A DNA stretch of 64,000 nt. It comes from Alkalibacter saccharofermentans DSM 14828 (GTDB lineage: Bacteria > Bacillota > Clostridia > Eubacteriales > Alkalibacteraceae). The stretch spans positions 8,941 through 72,940 of the forward strand of contig NZ_FQTU01000012.1 in assembly GCF_900128885.1 (NCBI RefSeq). Direction: 5' to 3'. The position numbers and the translations under genes are program-made. This document shows positions 1 to 7,926 of the stretch, one piece after another (the first letter of the stretch is position 1; each line of letters starts with the position of its first letter). Below the pieces are notes generated by a model that saw only the letters and a list, made by a program, of their open reading frames with translations, was not told the DNA's origin and made no database searches.

Positions 1-50
1 AATACGCTGATGAAAAAATTAGACGTAAAGAAGGAAAAACAGGTAAGTAG
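1..50 (+). CDS. rplF: 50S ribosomal protein L6, C-terminal end (partial)
   Basis: Only the last 15 codons and the stop are in the window; the reading frame starts at base 3. The tail reads YADEKIRRKEGKTGK, which matches the conserved basic C-terminus of bacterial L6 (a YADE..RRKEGKTGK pattern). Position directly before rplR is the normal spc-operon order, which supports the call. L6 binds 23S rRNA near the sarcin-ricin loop. Confidence 0.9.
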   Translation, partial: YADEKIRRKEGKTGK

Positions 51-66
51 AAAGGAGTGAATCCAA

Positions 67-435
67 ATGATAAAAAAGCCCGTTAAAAACAAAATCAGAA
101 AAAACAGACATAAGAGAATGAGATTTAAAATTAACGGAACGTCTGAAAGACCAAGACTGAATGTATATAGAAGCAATTCAAACATATATGCGCAAATCAT
201 CGATGATTCCAACGGAACAACATTGGTCAGCGCTTCCACGCTAGATAAAGATCTTAAGGAGAAACTCTCTTCTACAAGAACGAAAGAAGCGGCTAAGATG
301 GTCGGAAAGGCAATTGGAGAAAAAGCAATTTCCAAAGGCATCGACACCGTAGTCTTTGACCGTGGAGGATACATTTACCATGGTAAAATTAAAGAACTGG
401 CTGAAGGCGCAAGAGAAGCCGGATTGAAGTTTTAG
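67..435 (+). CDS. rplR: 50S ribosomal protein L18
   Basis: 122 aa, usual length for bacterial L18, which binds 5S rRNA and docks it on the large subunit. The very basic N-terminus (MIKKPVKNKIRKNRHKRMR), the RPRLNVYRSN segment and the VVFDRGGYIYHGKIKELAEGAREAGL end are family hallmarks. The start is fixed by AAAGGAGTGA at 51-60. The gene lies between rplF and rpsE in the spc operon and is co-transcribed with them, with gaps of only about 16 bases on each side. Nothing unusual is seen. Confidence 0.98.
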   Translation: MIKKPVKNKIRKNRHKRMRFKINGTSERPRLNVYRSNSNIYAQIIDDSNGTTLVSASTLDKDLKEKLSSTRTKEAAKMVGKAIGEKAISKGIDTVVFDRGGYIYHGKIKELAEGAREAGLKF

Positions 436-451
436 AAAAGGAGGTTAATCC

Positions 452-958
452 ATGCAGCGAGAAATGATTGATGCTAGCAAACTTGACCTGAAAGAAAAGG
501 TCGTATCTATAAACAGAGTAACAAAAGTTGTAAAGGGTGGCCGTAACTTTAGATTTAGCTGTTTAGTTATCGTAGGAGACGAAAATGGCCATGTAGGAGC
601 AGGTGTTGGCAAAGCGATCGAAATTCCTGAGGCAATCAGAAAAGGAATAGAAGATGCTAAAAAGAATTTAATTAAGATTCCATTGTCAAATACTACAATC
701 CCACATGAAGTTGTCGGACATTTCGGAGCGGGAAATGTACTTTTAAAGCCTGCTGGAGAAGGTACCGGAGTTATTGCAGGCGGACCAGTAAGAGCGGTGC
801 TCGAGCTTGCCGGTGTAAGAGACATCCGAACCAAGTCTTTGGGAACAAACAATGCAAGAAACATGGTAAACGCAACAATGGAAGGACTTGCACGTCTTAC
901 TACTGTTGAACAAGTAGCCAAACTAAGAGGAAAAACAATAGAAGAAATTCTAGGATAG
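452..958 (+). CDS. rpsE: 30S ribosomal protein S5
   Basis: 168 aa, normal for S5, a small-subunit protein near the mRNA entry site that contributes to decoding accuracy. The N-terminal dsRBD-like domain (about residues 10-75) has the VVKGGRNFRFSCLVIVGD motif, followed by the GHVGAGVGKAIEIPEAIRKG loop and the C-terminal domain with VRAVLELAGVRDIRTKSLG. A strong AGGAGG lies about 10 bases before the ATG. Part of the spc operon, between rplR and rpmD. A 192-codon reading frame on the opposite strand here is a codon-bias shadow. Confidence 0.98.
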   Translation: MQREMIDASKLDLKEKVVSINRVTKVVKGGRNFRFSCLVIVGDENGHVGAGVGKAIEIPEAIRKGIEDAKKNLIKIPLSNTTIPHEVVGHFGAGNVLLKPAGEGTGVIAGGPVRAVLELAGVRDIRTKSLGTNNARNMVNATMEGLARLTTVEQVAKLRGKTIEEILG

Positions 959-970
959 GAGGGAGTATCC

Positions 971-1150
971 TTGCCAAATTTAAAGATTACTTTAAAGAAA
1001 AGCAAAATAGGCAGACTGGACAAGCAAATAGCTACAGTCGAGGCCTTGGGGCTAAAGAAAATCGGTCAGACTGTTATCAAGGAAGATACACCTCAAATTA
1101 GAGGTATGATAAATAAGATTGACTTTATGCTGGAAGTAGAAGAAGTATAA
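971..1150 (+). CDS. rpmD: 50S ribosomal protein L30
   Basis: 59 aa, translated from a TTG start at 971 behind GGAGGGAG at 960-966. The protein MPNLKITLKKSKIGRLDKQ continues with an LGLKKIGQTV motif and the PQIRGMINKI segment, the core of the L30 ferredoxin-like fold. The length equals bacterial L30 (about 58-62 aa). It sits between rpsE and rplO, as in other Firmicutes. The gene is easily missed because it is short and begins with TTG. Confidence 0.95.
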   Translation: MPNLKITLKKSKIGRLDKQIATVEALGLKKIGQTVIKEDTPQIRGMINKIDFMLEVEEV

Positions 1151-1162
1151 GGAGGTGTACAG

Positions 1163-1606
1163 ATGAAATTACATGAGCTAAGACCTGCAGATGGTTCTAC
1201 CGGTAAGAAGAAAAGAAAAGGTAGAGGTACTGCCACAGGACAAGGAAAGACTGCCGGACGTGGTCAGGATGGACAGAAATCAAGATCAGGCGGTGGAGTA
1301 AGAATCGGATTTGAGGGTGGTCAAATGCCTTTGGCAAGAAGACTTCCTAAAAGAGGATTTTCCAACGCTAGATTCAAAAAAGAGTATGCAATCGTAAATG
1401 TGGAAGATTTAAATGTTTTTACTGAAAACACCGAAGTAACTCCCGAGCTATTAATAGAAGCGGGATTGGTAAAAAAATCTTTAACCGGCATCAAGGTGCT
1501 AGGAAACGGAGATCTAAACGTATCTTTAACGGTAAAAGCGAACAAAATCAGCAAATCTGCTGAAGAGAAGATCGTAACGGCCGGAGGAAAGGTAGAGGTG
1601 ATCTAA
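1163..1606 (+). CDS. rplO: 50S ribosomal protein L15
   Basis: 147 aa, the usual size for L15, a late-assembly 23S rRNA-binding protein. The N-terminal third is a glycine- and arginine-rich extended tail (KKKRKGRGTATGQGKTAGRG) that threads into rRNA; the C-terminal globular domain contains LPKRGFSNARFKKEYAIVNV. An AAGGAGGTG precedes the ATG. Only one base separates its stop from secY, so the two are translationally close, as in most spc operons. Confidence 0.98.
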   Translation: MKLHELRPADGSTGKKKRKGRGTATGQGKTAGRGQDGQKSRSGGGVRIGFEGGQMPLARRLPKRGFSNARFKKEYAIVNVEDLNVFTENTEVTPELLIEAGLVKKSLTGIKVLGNGDLNVSLTVKANKISKSAEEKIVTAGGKVEVI

Positions 1607-1607
1607 T

Positions 1608-2864
1608 ATGCTCTCTACCTTACGGGATGCATGGAGAATACCCGATTTAAGAAAAAAAATCATTTTCACATTATTGATGCTTTTTATTTATCGATTAGGT
1701 AGCTTCATATCGGTTCCCTATATTGATACAGCCATATTGGCTCAATATATACAAGATGGAGGCATGTTGGGTTTCTACGACATATTTGCAGGAGGAAACT
1801 TCAGCAATTTTACCATTTTTGCAATGAGCATCACCCCATATATCAACGCTTCGATCATTATGAATCTTTTGACATTTGCCATACCGGCACTTGAAAGACT
1901 CTCAAAAGAAGGTGAAGATGGACGAAAAAAACTGGCCCAGTATACCAGGTATCTAACGGTGGTATTGGCCTTGGTTCAAGCCTTGGGAATGACGCTTACA
2001 TTCCAGCAGATCATGACCGAGAGAACTTGGTTTACTATAACCTTGGCAATCCTGACTGTAACAGCGGGAACGGCGTTTTTGATGTGGCTAGGTGAGCAGA
2101 TAACGGAAAACGGAATTGGAAATGGCATTTCGTTGATAATATTTGTCAGCATTATCTCAAGATTGCCTTTCGCATTGAAAGGTCTTTGGGAGTACGTCCA
2201 GGTAGGAACTTTGAATATATTCAGCCTGGTGCTGTTCTTCCTCTTTGCACTGTTGGTTATAGTATTTGTAATAGCCGTACAGGAAGGTCAAAGAAGGATT
2301 CCGGTGCAATACTCAAAAAGAGTCGTCGGAAGAAAAATGTACGGTGGACAAAGCACCCACATACCTTTGAAGGTAAACATGTCGGGAGTTATCCCGGTTA
2401 TATTTGCCAGCTCAATTACGATGTTCCCGGCGACACTGGCAAACTTTTTCCCGAATTCAGGAGTAGCTAACTGGATAGTGAGATACTTCGGATGGGGAAC
2501 TACAGTAACGACGATTTTATACATCTCTTTGATAATAGCATTTACATTCTTTTACACAGCGATTACCTTCAACCCTATTGATATTGCCAACAATTTAAAG
2601 AAAAACGGCGGTTTCATACCGGGGATAAGACCTGGAAGGCCTACTACAGACTACATAAACAAGTCTGTCACCAAACTCACTTTGTTTGGAGGTATTTTCC
2701 TTGCGGCAGTTGCTACGGTTCCCATTATTTTGGGTAATGTTATGAATGTAAACCTTCAGTTCGGCGGAACCAGTCTACTGATAGTAGTTGGTGTTGCCAT
2801 CGAATCCATAAAACAGTTGGAGTCTCAGATGATGATGAGACACTACAACGGATTTTTGAAGTAA
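1608..2864 (+). CDS. secY: Protein translocase subunit SecY
   Basis: 418 aa, close to the family length (about 420-440). SecY is the central channel of the Sec translocon in the cytoplasmic membrane, exporting unfolded proteins and inserting membrane proteins with SecE/SecG and SecA. About ten hydrophobic segments are visible; the plug-region signature GSFISVPYID, the SITPYINASIIMNLL helix, the GIGNGISLIIF motif and the cytoplasmic loops with RRIPVQYSKRVVGRK and PGIRPGRPT are all typical. Encoded between rplO and adk. Its products in this window would include the lipoproteins at 33.8-36.2 kb. Confidence 0.98.
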   Translation: MLSTLRDAWRIPDLRKKIIFTLLMLFIYRLGSFISVPYIDTAILAQYIQDGGMLGFYDIFAGGNFSNFTIFAMSITPYINASIIMNLLTFAIPALERLSKEGEDGRKKLAQYTRYLTVVLALVQALGMTLTFQQIMTERTWFTITLAILTVTAGTAFLMWLGEQITENGIGNGISLIIFVSIISRLPFALKGLWEYVQVGTLNIFSLVLFFLFALLVIVFVIAVQEGQRRIPVQYSKRVVGRKMYGGQSTHIPLKVNMSGVIPVIFASSITMFPATLANFFPNSGVANWIVRYFGWGTTVTTILYISLIIAFTFFYTAITFNPIDIANNLKKNGGFIPGIRPGRPTTDYINKSVTKLTLFGGIFLAAVATVPIILGNVMNVNLQFGGTSLLIVVGVAIESIKQLESQMMMRHYNGFLK

Positions 2865-2887
2865 ATATTACATTGGAGATGAGCGAT

Positions 2888-3541
2888 TTGAGAATAATCT
2901 TATTAGGACCTCCGGGTGCTGGAAAGGGAACTCAGGCTGCAAACATAGTTGAGGCTTACAAGATTCCCCATATATCCACCGGAGATATATTCAGAAAAAA
3001 CTTGAAGGAAAACACGCCATTAGGCCTGAAAGCCAAAGAGTTTATGGATAAAGGCTTATTGGTGCCTGATGAACTCGTAGTGGATCTGGTAAAAGACAGA
3101 TTGCTTGAGAAAGACTGCGAAGAAGGGTTCATGTTGGATGGTTTCCCAAGAACAGTTTTCCAGGCCGAAGCTTTGGAAAAAGAGCTTGGGAGCATGAAAA
3201 TCGAACTGGACGCCGTATTAAACATCGAAGTGGATCAAGATTTGCTGCTTCAAAGAATAACGGGCAGAAGAATCTGCAAGTCATGTGGTGCTACATATCA
3301 CGTTAGCTTCAATCCTGCGAAAAAAGAGGGCGTTTGCGATCTGTGCGAAGGCGAACTTTATCAAAGGGCAGACGACGTTGAGGAAACAGTGTCCAAAAGA
3401 CTGCAGGTTTATAACGAGCAAACGCAACCTTTGATTGAGTATTACAAGGGAAGAGGTTTGTTGGTGGATATAAATGGTCAGCAAGATATTGACCGAGTTT
3501 TTGAAGACATTAAGAAAGCTCTTCAGGGAGCAAAAGAATGA
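2888..3541 (+). CDS. adk: Adenylate kinase (zinc-binding lid type)
   Basis: 217 aa from a TTG start at 2888, chosen because GGAG at 2875-2878 is spaced 9 bases upstream and the protein then begins MRIILLGPPGAGKGTQA exactly like the family; a TTG at 2873 and an ATG at 2879 would add 5 or 3 residues but overlap the ribosome-binding site. Converts ATP + AMP to 2 ADP in the cytosol. The P-loop is at residues 7-15, DGFPRT is the AMP-site motif, and the lid carries CKSCG and CDLCEG, four cysteines expected to bind zinc as in Gram-positive Adk. The stop overlaps the map start (ATGA). Confidence 0.97.
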   Translation: MRIILLGPPGAGKGTQAANIVEAYKIPHISTGDIFRKNLKENTPLGLKAKEFMDKGLLVPDELVVDLVKDRLLEKDCEEGFMLDGFPRTVFQAEALEKELGSMKIELDAVLNIEVDQDLLLQRITGRRICKSCGATYHVSFNPAKKEGVCDLCEGELYQRADDVEETVSKRLQVYNEQTQPLIEYYKGRGLLVDINGQQDIDRVFEDIKKALQGAKE

Positions 3542-4287
3542 TCATCGTAAAGTCACCGGAAGAAATTCAGTTGATGAAAAAAGCGGGTAAGATTGTAGCA
3601 GGAGTTCATAGAGAGATGGCAAAGCACATCAAACCTGGAATCACTACAATGGAACTGGACAGGCTGGCAGAAGAGTTTATACTTAGGGCCGGGGCCAAAC
3701 CTGCGTTCAAGGGTTATCATGGATTTCCTGCATCCATCTGCACATCCATTAATGAACAGGTTGTTCATGGAATACCGTCGGAGAGGGTTTTGCAGGAAGG
3801 GGACATTATCAGCGTCGACGTAGGAGCCATATTAAATGGTTTCTATGGTGACAGCGCTAAAACTTATGGAGTAGGTTCCATAAGCGAAGAGGCCAAGAAG
3901 CTGATAAGCGTCACCAGACAAAGCTTCTACGATGGCATTGAATATGCAGTAAAAGGCAACAGATTATCTGACATATCAAGCCGAATACAAAAGACCGTTG
4001 AAGAGAACGGGTTTTCAGTAGTTGTAGATTACGTTGGACACGGTATAGGAAGGGATATGCACGAAGATCCCCCCGTACCCAATTTTGGAATTCCAAACAG
4101 AGGTCCGAGGCTTGCGCCGGGAATGGCTCTTGCCATAGAACCCATGGTAAATGTGGGCACGTACAAGGTAAAGACTCTTGAGGATAATTGGACGGTGGTT
4201 ACGCTGGATGGAAAGTACTCAGCTCATTATGAGCATACGATTGCCATAAGCCCAGAAGGGCCGCCGGAAATTCTTACAATAGAGTAG
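3538..4287 (+). CDS. map: Type I methionine aminopeptidase
   Basis: 249 aa, the length of type Ia methionine aminopeptidases, which remove N-terminal Met from nascent proteins. Metal ligands are recognisable: D in SVDVGA, D in GFYGDSAKT, H in GHGIGRDMHEDP, E in AIEPM and E in the last YSAHYEHT motif. The conserved HGIP (substrate pocket His) is also present. Its ATG overlaps the adk stop codon by the ATGA arrangement, so translation is probably coupled. Typical position in the clostridial spc operon. Confidence 0.98.
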   Translation: MIIVKSPEEIQLMKKAGKIVAGVHREMAKHIKPGITTMELDRLAEEFILRAGAKPAFKGYHGFPASICTSINEQVVHGIPSERVLQEGDIISVDVGAILNGFYGDSAKTYGVGSISEEAKKLISVTRQSFYDGIEYAVKGNRLSDISSRIQKTVEENGFSVVVDYVGHGIGRDMHEDPPVPNFGIPNRGPRLAPGMALAIEPMVNVGTYKVKTLEDNWTVVTLDGKYSAHYEHTIAISPEGPPEILTIE

Positions 4288-4303
4288 TTGTTCGAGGTGT
4301 GAA

Positions 4304-4609
4304 ATGGAAGAGGAAAATTTAAAGTTGGGTCAGGTCGTTCGCTCAATAGCAGGCAGGGATAAAGGCAACTTTTTGGTTGTTTTAAAAACCGAAGAAACGG
4401 GGTTTGCAAGCGTTGCTGATGGAGATTTGAGAAGAATTGAAAAAAGCAAAAGAAAGAAAATAAAACATCTTGCGAAAACTAGTTATGTTATTGAAGATAT
4501 AAGCGATAAACTGACAAAAAGTCTTAAGGTAACAAATGCTGAAATCAGAAGAGGTTTGGACAGATATAAAAAAGATTGCCTTATTGGAGAACAGGAGGTT
4601 GTGAAATGA
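4304..4609 (+). CDS. KOW-domain RNA-binding protein (L14e-like)
   Basis: 101 aa. The N-terminal half (LKLGQVVRSIAGRDKGNFLVV) is a KOW/SH3-like barrel start of the kind seen in ribosomal L14e/L24 proteins; the C-terminal half is highly charged. Many clostridia and Bacillaceae carry such a gene between map and infA. A role at the ribosome is inferred from the domain and the operon, not known. The start is preceded by GAGGTG, and its stop overlaps the infA ATG (ATGA at 4606-4609). Confidence 0.85.
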   Translation: MEEENLKLGQVVRSIAGRDKGNFLVVLKTEETGFASVADGDLRRIEKSKRKKIKHLAKTSYVIEDISDKLTKSLKVTNAEIRRGLDRYKKDCLIGEQEVVK

Positions 4610-4836
4610 CCAAGCAGGATGTTATTGAAGTCGAAGGTACGGTTCTTGAGGCTATGCCTAATACGATGTTTCAGGTTGAGCTGGAAAATGGACACAAAAT
4701 CCTTGCCCACATTTCCGGTAAATTAAGGATGAACTACATCCGTATACTGCCTGGAGACAAAGTAATTGTAGAATTATCACCTTATGACTTGACTCGCGGC
4801 AGAATTATTTGGCGTGGTAAAGGAAAAAAGGGATAA
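4606..4836 (+). CDS. infA: Translation initiation factor IF-1
   Basis: 76 aa, beginning MTKQDVIEVEGTVLEAMPNT, an almost family-invariant S1-like OB-fold. IF-1 blocks the A site of the 30S subunit during initiation. The ATG at 4606 is chosen over an upstream in-frame start at 4576 because CAGGAGG lies 6 bases before it and the resulting protein has the normal IF-1 N-terminus. It overlaps the stop of the KOW gene by one base pair step (ATGA). Confidence 0.97.
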   Translation: MTKQDVIEVEGTVLEAMPNTMFQVELENGHKILAHISGKLRMNYIRILPGDKVIVELSPYDLTRGRIIWRGKGKKG

Positions 4837-4849
4837 AGGAGGAATAGAG

Positions 4850-4963
4850 ATGAAAGTAAGACCATCTGTAAAACCTATTTGCGAAAAGTGCAAAATCATC
4901 AAAAGAAAAGGCAGAGTTATGGTAATCTGCGAAAACCCAAAACACAAGCAAAAGCAAGGTTAA
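4850..4963 (+). CDS. rpmJ: 50S ribosomal protein L36
   Basis: 37 aa (MKVRPSVKPICEKCKIIKRK...), the invariant size of bacterial L36. Zinc ligands C11, C14, C27 and H32 are all present, so this is the zinc-binding C+ form. AAAGGAGG lies just upstream. Followed by a 91-base gap before rpsM in which I see no structure beyond the AGGAGGTG ribosome-binding site of rpsM. Confidence 0.97.
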   Translation: MKVRPSVKPICEKCKIIKRKGRVMVICENPKHKQKQG

Positions 4964-5054
4964 AACATGAATGTAGTTGCGGCTGAGTATCTATGGGATA
5001 CTGCTATGTTCTTAATAATAAATTACACAAATAAAACAGGAGGTGTAACATTTA

Positions 5055-5423
5055 ATGGCCAGAATCGCCGGTGTTGACTTACCAAGAGATAAAAGAGTTG
5101 AAGTTGGTTTGACTTATATATATGGTATAGGACTTACCAGTGCACAACAAATATTGACCAAAACGGGTATCAATCCAGATACAAGAATCAAGGATCTTAC
5201 TGAGTCAGAGGTAAACCAGCTTAGATCTGTCATCGATGGAGATTTCACTGTTGAGGGTGACTTGAGAAGAGAAGTCAACCTTAACATCAAGAGACTTATC
5301 GAGATTGGAAGCTACAGAGGGTTAAGACACAGAAAAGGTCTTCCAGTAAGAGGACAAAAGACTAAGACCAATGCTAGAACTAGAAAAGGTCCTAAGAGAA
5401 CTGTAAGCAGAAAGAAAAAATAG
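5055..5423 (+). CDS. rpsM: 30S ribosomal protein S13
   Basis: 122 aa, normal for S13, a head protein of the small subunit that contacts the P-site tRNA and forms the inter-subunit bridge. It begins MARIAGVDLPRDKRVEVGLTYIYGIG and ends with a basic tail rich in K and R (GPKRTVSRKKK) after the RGLRHRKGLPVRGQ motif. First gene of the alpha-operon part here (rpsM-rpsK-rpsD-rpoA-rplQ). AGGAGGTG lies about 8 bases before the ATG. Confidence 0.98.
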   Translation: MARIAGVDLPRDKRVEVGLTYIYGIGLTSAQQILTKTGINPDTRIKDLTESEVNQLRSVIDGDFTVEGDLRREVNLNIKRLIEIGSYRGLRHRKGLPVRGQKTKTNARTRKGPKRTVSRKKK

Positions 5424-5444
5424 TAGTTAGGAGGGAAATCAGGT

Positions 5445-5840
5445 ATGGCAGCTAAAAAAGTTGTTAGAAGTAGAAAAAAGAAAATCAAAAAGAATATCGA
5501 GCGAGGACAAGCTCATATTCAGTCGACGTTCAATAATACAATCGTGACCATTACCGATGTTTCTGGAAACGCTATTTCATGGGCCAGCGCAGGCGGCTTG
5601 GGATTTAAAGGTTCTAGAAAAAGCACTCCTTTCGCAGCTCAAATGGCGGCGGAAGAAGCTGCAAAGGTAGCTAAAGAGCACGGTTTAAAGATAATTGAAG
5701 TATTCGTAAAAGGTCCTGGTTCAGGAAGGGAAGCGGCGATTAGATCATTGCAGGCTGCTGGCATGGAGATTACATCAATCAAGGATGTCACTCCAATTCC
5801 CCACAATGGATGTAGACCACCGAAAAGAAGAAGAGTATAG
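5445..5840 (+). CDS. rpsK: 30S ribosomal protein S11
   Basis: 131 aa, standard length. The family motifs IQSTFNNTIVTITD, GFKGSRKSTPFAAQ and the C-terminal IPHNGCRPPKRRRV are all present. S11 lies on the platform of the 30S subunit near the mRNA exit region. GGAGGG precedes the ATG. The N-terminal basic extension (KKVVRSRKKKIKKNIERG) is normal in Firmicutes. Confidence 0.98.
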   Translation: MAAKKVVRSRKKKIKKNIERGQAHIQSTFNNTIVTITDVSGNAISWASAGGLGFKGSRKSTPFAAQMAAEEAAKVAKEHGLKIIEVFVKGPGSGREAAIRSLQAAGMEITSIKDVTPIPHNGCRPPKRRRV

Positions 5841-5867
5841 TTAAAGATTGGGAGGTGTTATAAACTA

Positions 5868-6494
5868 ATGGCAAGATATACGGAAGCATCCTGCAGATTA
5901 TGCAGAAGAGAAGATATGAAGCTTTACTTAAAAGGAGACAAGTGCTACAGCAACAAGTGCACTATGGAAAAAAGAGCATTTGCTCCGGGACAGCACGGAC
6001 AAAGAAGAACAAAGCTTTCAGAATACGGTATTCAGCTTAGAGAAAAACAAAAGGCGAAAAGAATATACGGAATCATGGAAAAGCAGTTCAGAAAATATTT
6101 TGAAATGGCAGCTAAGAAACAAGGAATCACCGGCGATAACTTATTGCAATTGTTGGAGTTGAGACTTGACAATGTGGTATATAGGCTTGGACTTGCAGCT
6201 TCAAGAAAAGAGGCTAGACAGCTTGTATTGCACGGACATTACTCAGTAAACGGCAAGAAAGTCAATATCCCCTCTTACCAGGTAAGCGAAGGAGATTTGG
6301 TTCAGGTTGTCGAGAAAAGCAGAAAATCTGATAAGTTCAAGGCAATCGTGGAATCAACTTCCAGCAAAGTAACTCCGAAATGGTTGGAAGCAGATTTTGA
6401 AAAGCTCGAGGGTAAGGTTATTGCATTACCTGCAAGAGACGATATTGATCTTAACATTGAAGATCACTTGATCGTTGAGCTTTATTCAAGATAG
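5868..6494 (+). CDS. rpsD: 30S ribosomal protein S4 (zinc-binding form)
   Basis: 208 aa. S4 nucleates 30S assembly on the 5' domain of 16S rRNA. The S4 RNA-binding domain is visible around residues 95-155 (LELRLDNVVYRLGLAASRKEARQLVLHGHYSVNG, shown here only as a description of its position; key residues are R98, D100 and the HGH turn). N-terminal cysteines C9, C12, C26 and C31 form a zinc ribbon, so this is the C+ form; a zinc-independent paralogue, if present, lies outside the window. Standard place before rpoA. Confidence 0.97.
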   Translation: MARYTEASCRLCRREDMKLYLKGDKCYSNKCTMEKRAFAPGQHGQRRTKLSEYGIQLREKQKAKRIYGIMEKQFRKYFEMAAKKQGITGDNLLQLLELRLDNVVYRLGLAASRKEARQLVLHGHYSVNGKKVNIPSYQVSEGDLVQVVEKSRKSDKFKAIVESTSSKVTPKWLEADFEKLEGKVIALPARDDIDLNIEDHLIVELYSR

Positions 6495-6558
6495 ACATTG
6501 ATAGATTAGTTACCCTCAAAATTCCACGGAACAAAATATTAAATGGGAGGGTTTATGT

Positions 6559-7506
6559 ATGATAGAAATAGAGAAACCGAGAATTGAGATCATAGAGCTG
6601 TCTGAGGACAACAAATACGGCAAATTTGTCGTAGAACCCCTAGAGAGGGGCTACGGAATAACACTGGGGAATTCTTTAAGAAGAATCATGCTTTCTTCTT
6701 TGCCGGGAGTTGCAGTAACCAGCGTTAAAATCGACGGCGTCCTCCATGAGTTCGCCACTGTTCCTGGTGTCAAGGAAGATGTGGTGGAAATCATACTTAA
6801 CCTTAAGGGTCTCGCATCTAAGCTTTACTGCGACGAGGCAAAGACAGTCAGAATCGAGGCTAAAGGCGAAGGCGAGGTTACAGCAGGAGATATTGTTGCT
6901 GATGCGGATGTAGATATTTTAAATCCGGACATGCACATAGCATACTTGAGCGAAGGCGCTGAGCTGAACATGGAAATCGTCCTTGAAAAAGGGCGAGGAT
7001 ATGTTTCTGCGGAGAGGAACAAATCAAAAGAACAACCTATCGGAACTATTCCAGTGGATTCTTCTTTTACTACCGTAAGGAAAGTAAACTATTCAGTTGA
7101 AGATACCCGTGTAGGTCAAGTCACTGATTTCGATAAATTGACCATTGAGCTTTGGACCGATGGTACGATTACTCCTGAAGAGGCCATATCCCTATCAGCA
7201 AAAATACTTAACGAGCATTTGAGACTTTTCATAGATCTTACAGACCATGTAAGCACTGTTGAAATTATGGTTGAAAAGGAAGAAAACAAAAAGGAAAAAA
7301 TGCTTGAGATGTCCATAGAAGAGTTGGAACTGTCTGTCAGATCCAGCAATTGTCTAAGAAGGGCAAACATAAATACTGTTGAAGAGCTGACACAAAAATC
7401 AGAGGAAGACATGATGAAAGTCAGAAACCTCGGTAAAAAATCGTTAAATGAAATAAAGTACAAGCTAGGCGAGATTGGCCTTGGCTTGAGACAAAGCGAC
7501 GAGTAA
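6559..7506 (+). CDS. rpoA: RNA polymerase subunit alpha
   Basis: 315 aa, the usual length. The alpha subunit dimer scaffolds RNA polymerase assembly (N-terminal domain, about residues 1-230, with YGITLGNSLRRIMLSSLPG) and contacts UP elements and activators through the C-terminal domain (about 245-310, with LSVRSSNCLRRANINTVEEL and the NLGKKSLNEI helix-hairpin-helix). GGGAGGG lies about 9 bases upstream. Between rpsD and rplQ as in nearly all bacteria. Confidence 0.98.
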   Translation: MIEIEKPRIEIIELSEDNKYGKFVVEPLERGYGITLGNSLRRIMLSSLPGVAVTSVKIDGVLHEFATVPGVKEDVVEIILNLKGLASKLYCDEAKTVRIEAKGEGEVTAGDIVADADVDILNPDMHIAYLSEGAELNMEIVLEKGRGYVSAERNKSKEQPIGTIPVDSSFTTVRKVNYSVEDTRVGQVTDFDKLTIELWTDGTITPEEAISLSAKILNEHLRLFIDLTDHVSTVEIMVEKEENKKEKMLEMSIEELELSVRSSNCLRRANINTVEELTQKSEEDMMKVRNLGKKSLNEIKYKLGEIGLGLRQSDE

Positions 7507-7521
7507 GAAGGAGGGATAACG

Positions 7522-7863
7522 ATGGCTGGTTATAGAAAACTGGGACGTCCCACAGATCAGAGAAAAGCGATGCTAAGAAATCTGGTTACCGCCCTACTGG
7601 ATAACGGGAAACTTGAAACTACAATTACCAGAGCTAAGGAAACCGGAAAGATTGCTGAGAAAATGATCACACTGGGCAAAAGAGGAGATCTTCATGCAAG
7701 AAGACAAGCTTTGGCTTATATCAACAGCGAAGCGGTTGTAGCGAAGCTTTTTGATGAAATCGCACCGAAGTACAAGGAAAGAAACGGTGGGTACACTAGA
7801 ATATACAAACTTGGACAAAGAAGAGGAGACGCTGCTGAAGCGGCTTTGATCGAATTGGTATAA
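7522..7863 (+). CDS. rplQ: 50S ribosomal protein L17
   Basis: 113 aa, a short-form L17 normal for Firmicutes. The hallmark start MAGYRKLGRPTDQRKAMLRNL and the GGYTRIYKLGQRRGDAAEAALIEL end are unmistakable. L17 lines the outer end of the peptide exit tunnel. It is the last gene of the spc/alpha run: a clear terminator follows 7 bases after the stop. Confidence 0.98.
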   Translation: MAGYRKLGRPTDQRKAMLRNLVTALLDNGKLETTITRAKETGKIAEKMITLGKRGDLHARRQALAYINSEAVVAKLFDEIAPKYKERNGGYTRIYKLGQRRGDAAEAALIELV

Positions 7864-7870
7864 TGACTGT

Positions 7871-7900
7871 GGGATTAAACAAATGTTTAATCCCTTTTGT
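7871..7900 (+). terminator. Rho-independent terminator after rplQ
   Basis: Perfect 10-bp stem GGGATTAAAC / GTTTAATCCC with an AAAT loop, followed by TTTTGTCCATTTT. It closes the ribosomal operon before ecfA1. Because no strong promoter is visible between it and ecfA1, partial read-through is likely. Confidence 0.85.
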
Positions 7901-7926
7901 CCATTTTAATCGGGAACGAGGCATTT

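Noticed and set aside
445..1023. 192-codon open frame on the minus strand over rpsE
   Set aside because: It lies fully opposite a certain ribosomal gene, has no ribosome-binding site and its composition is an echo of rpsE codon use.
2186..2470. 94-codon plus-strand frame inside secY
   Set aside because: It is fully contained in secY in another frame, without a ribosome-binding site or recognisable motif.
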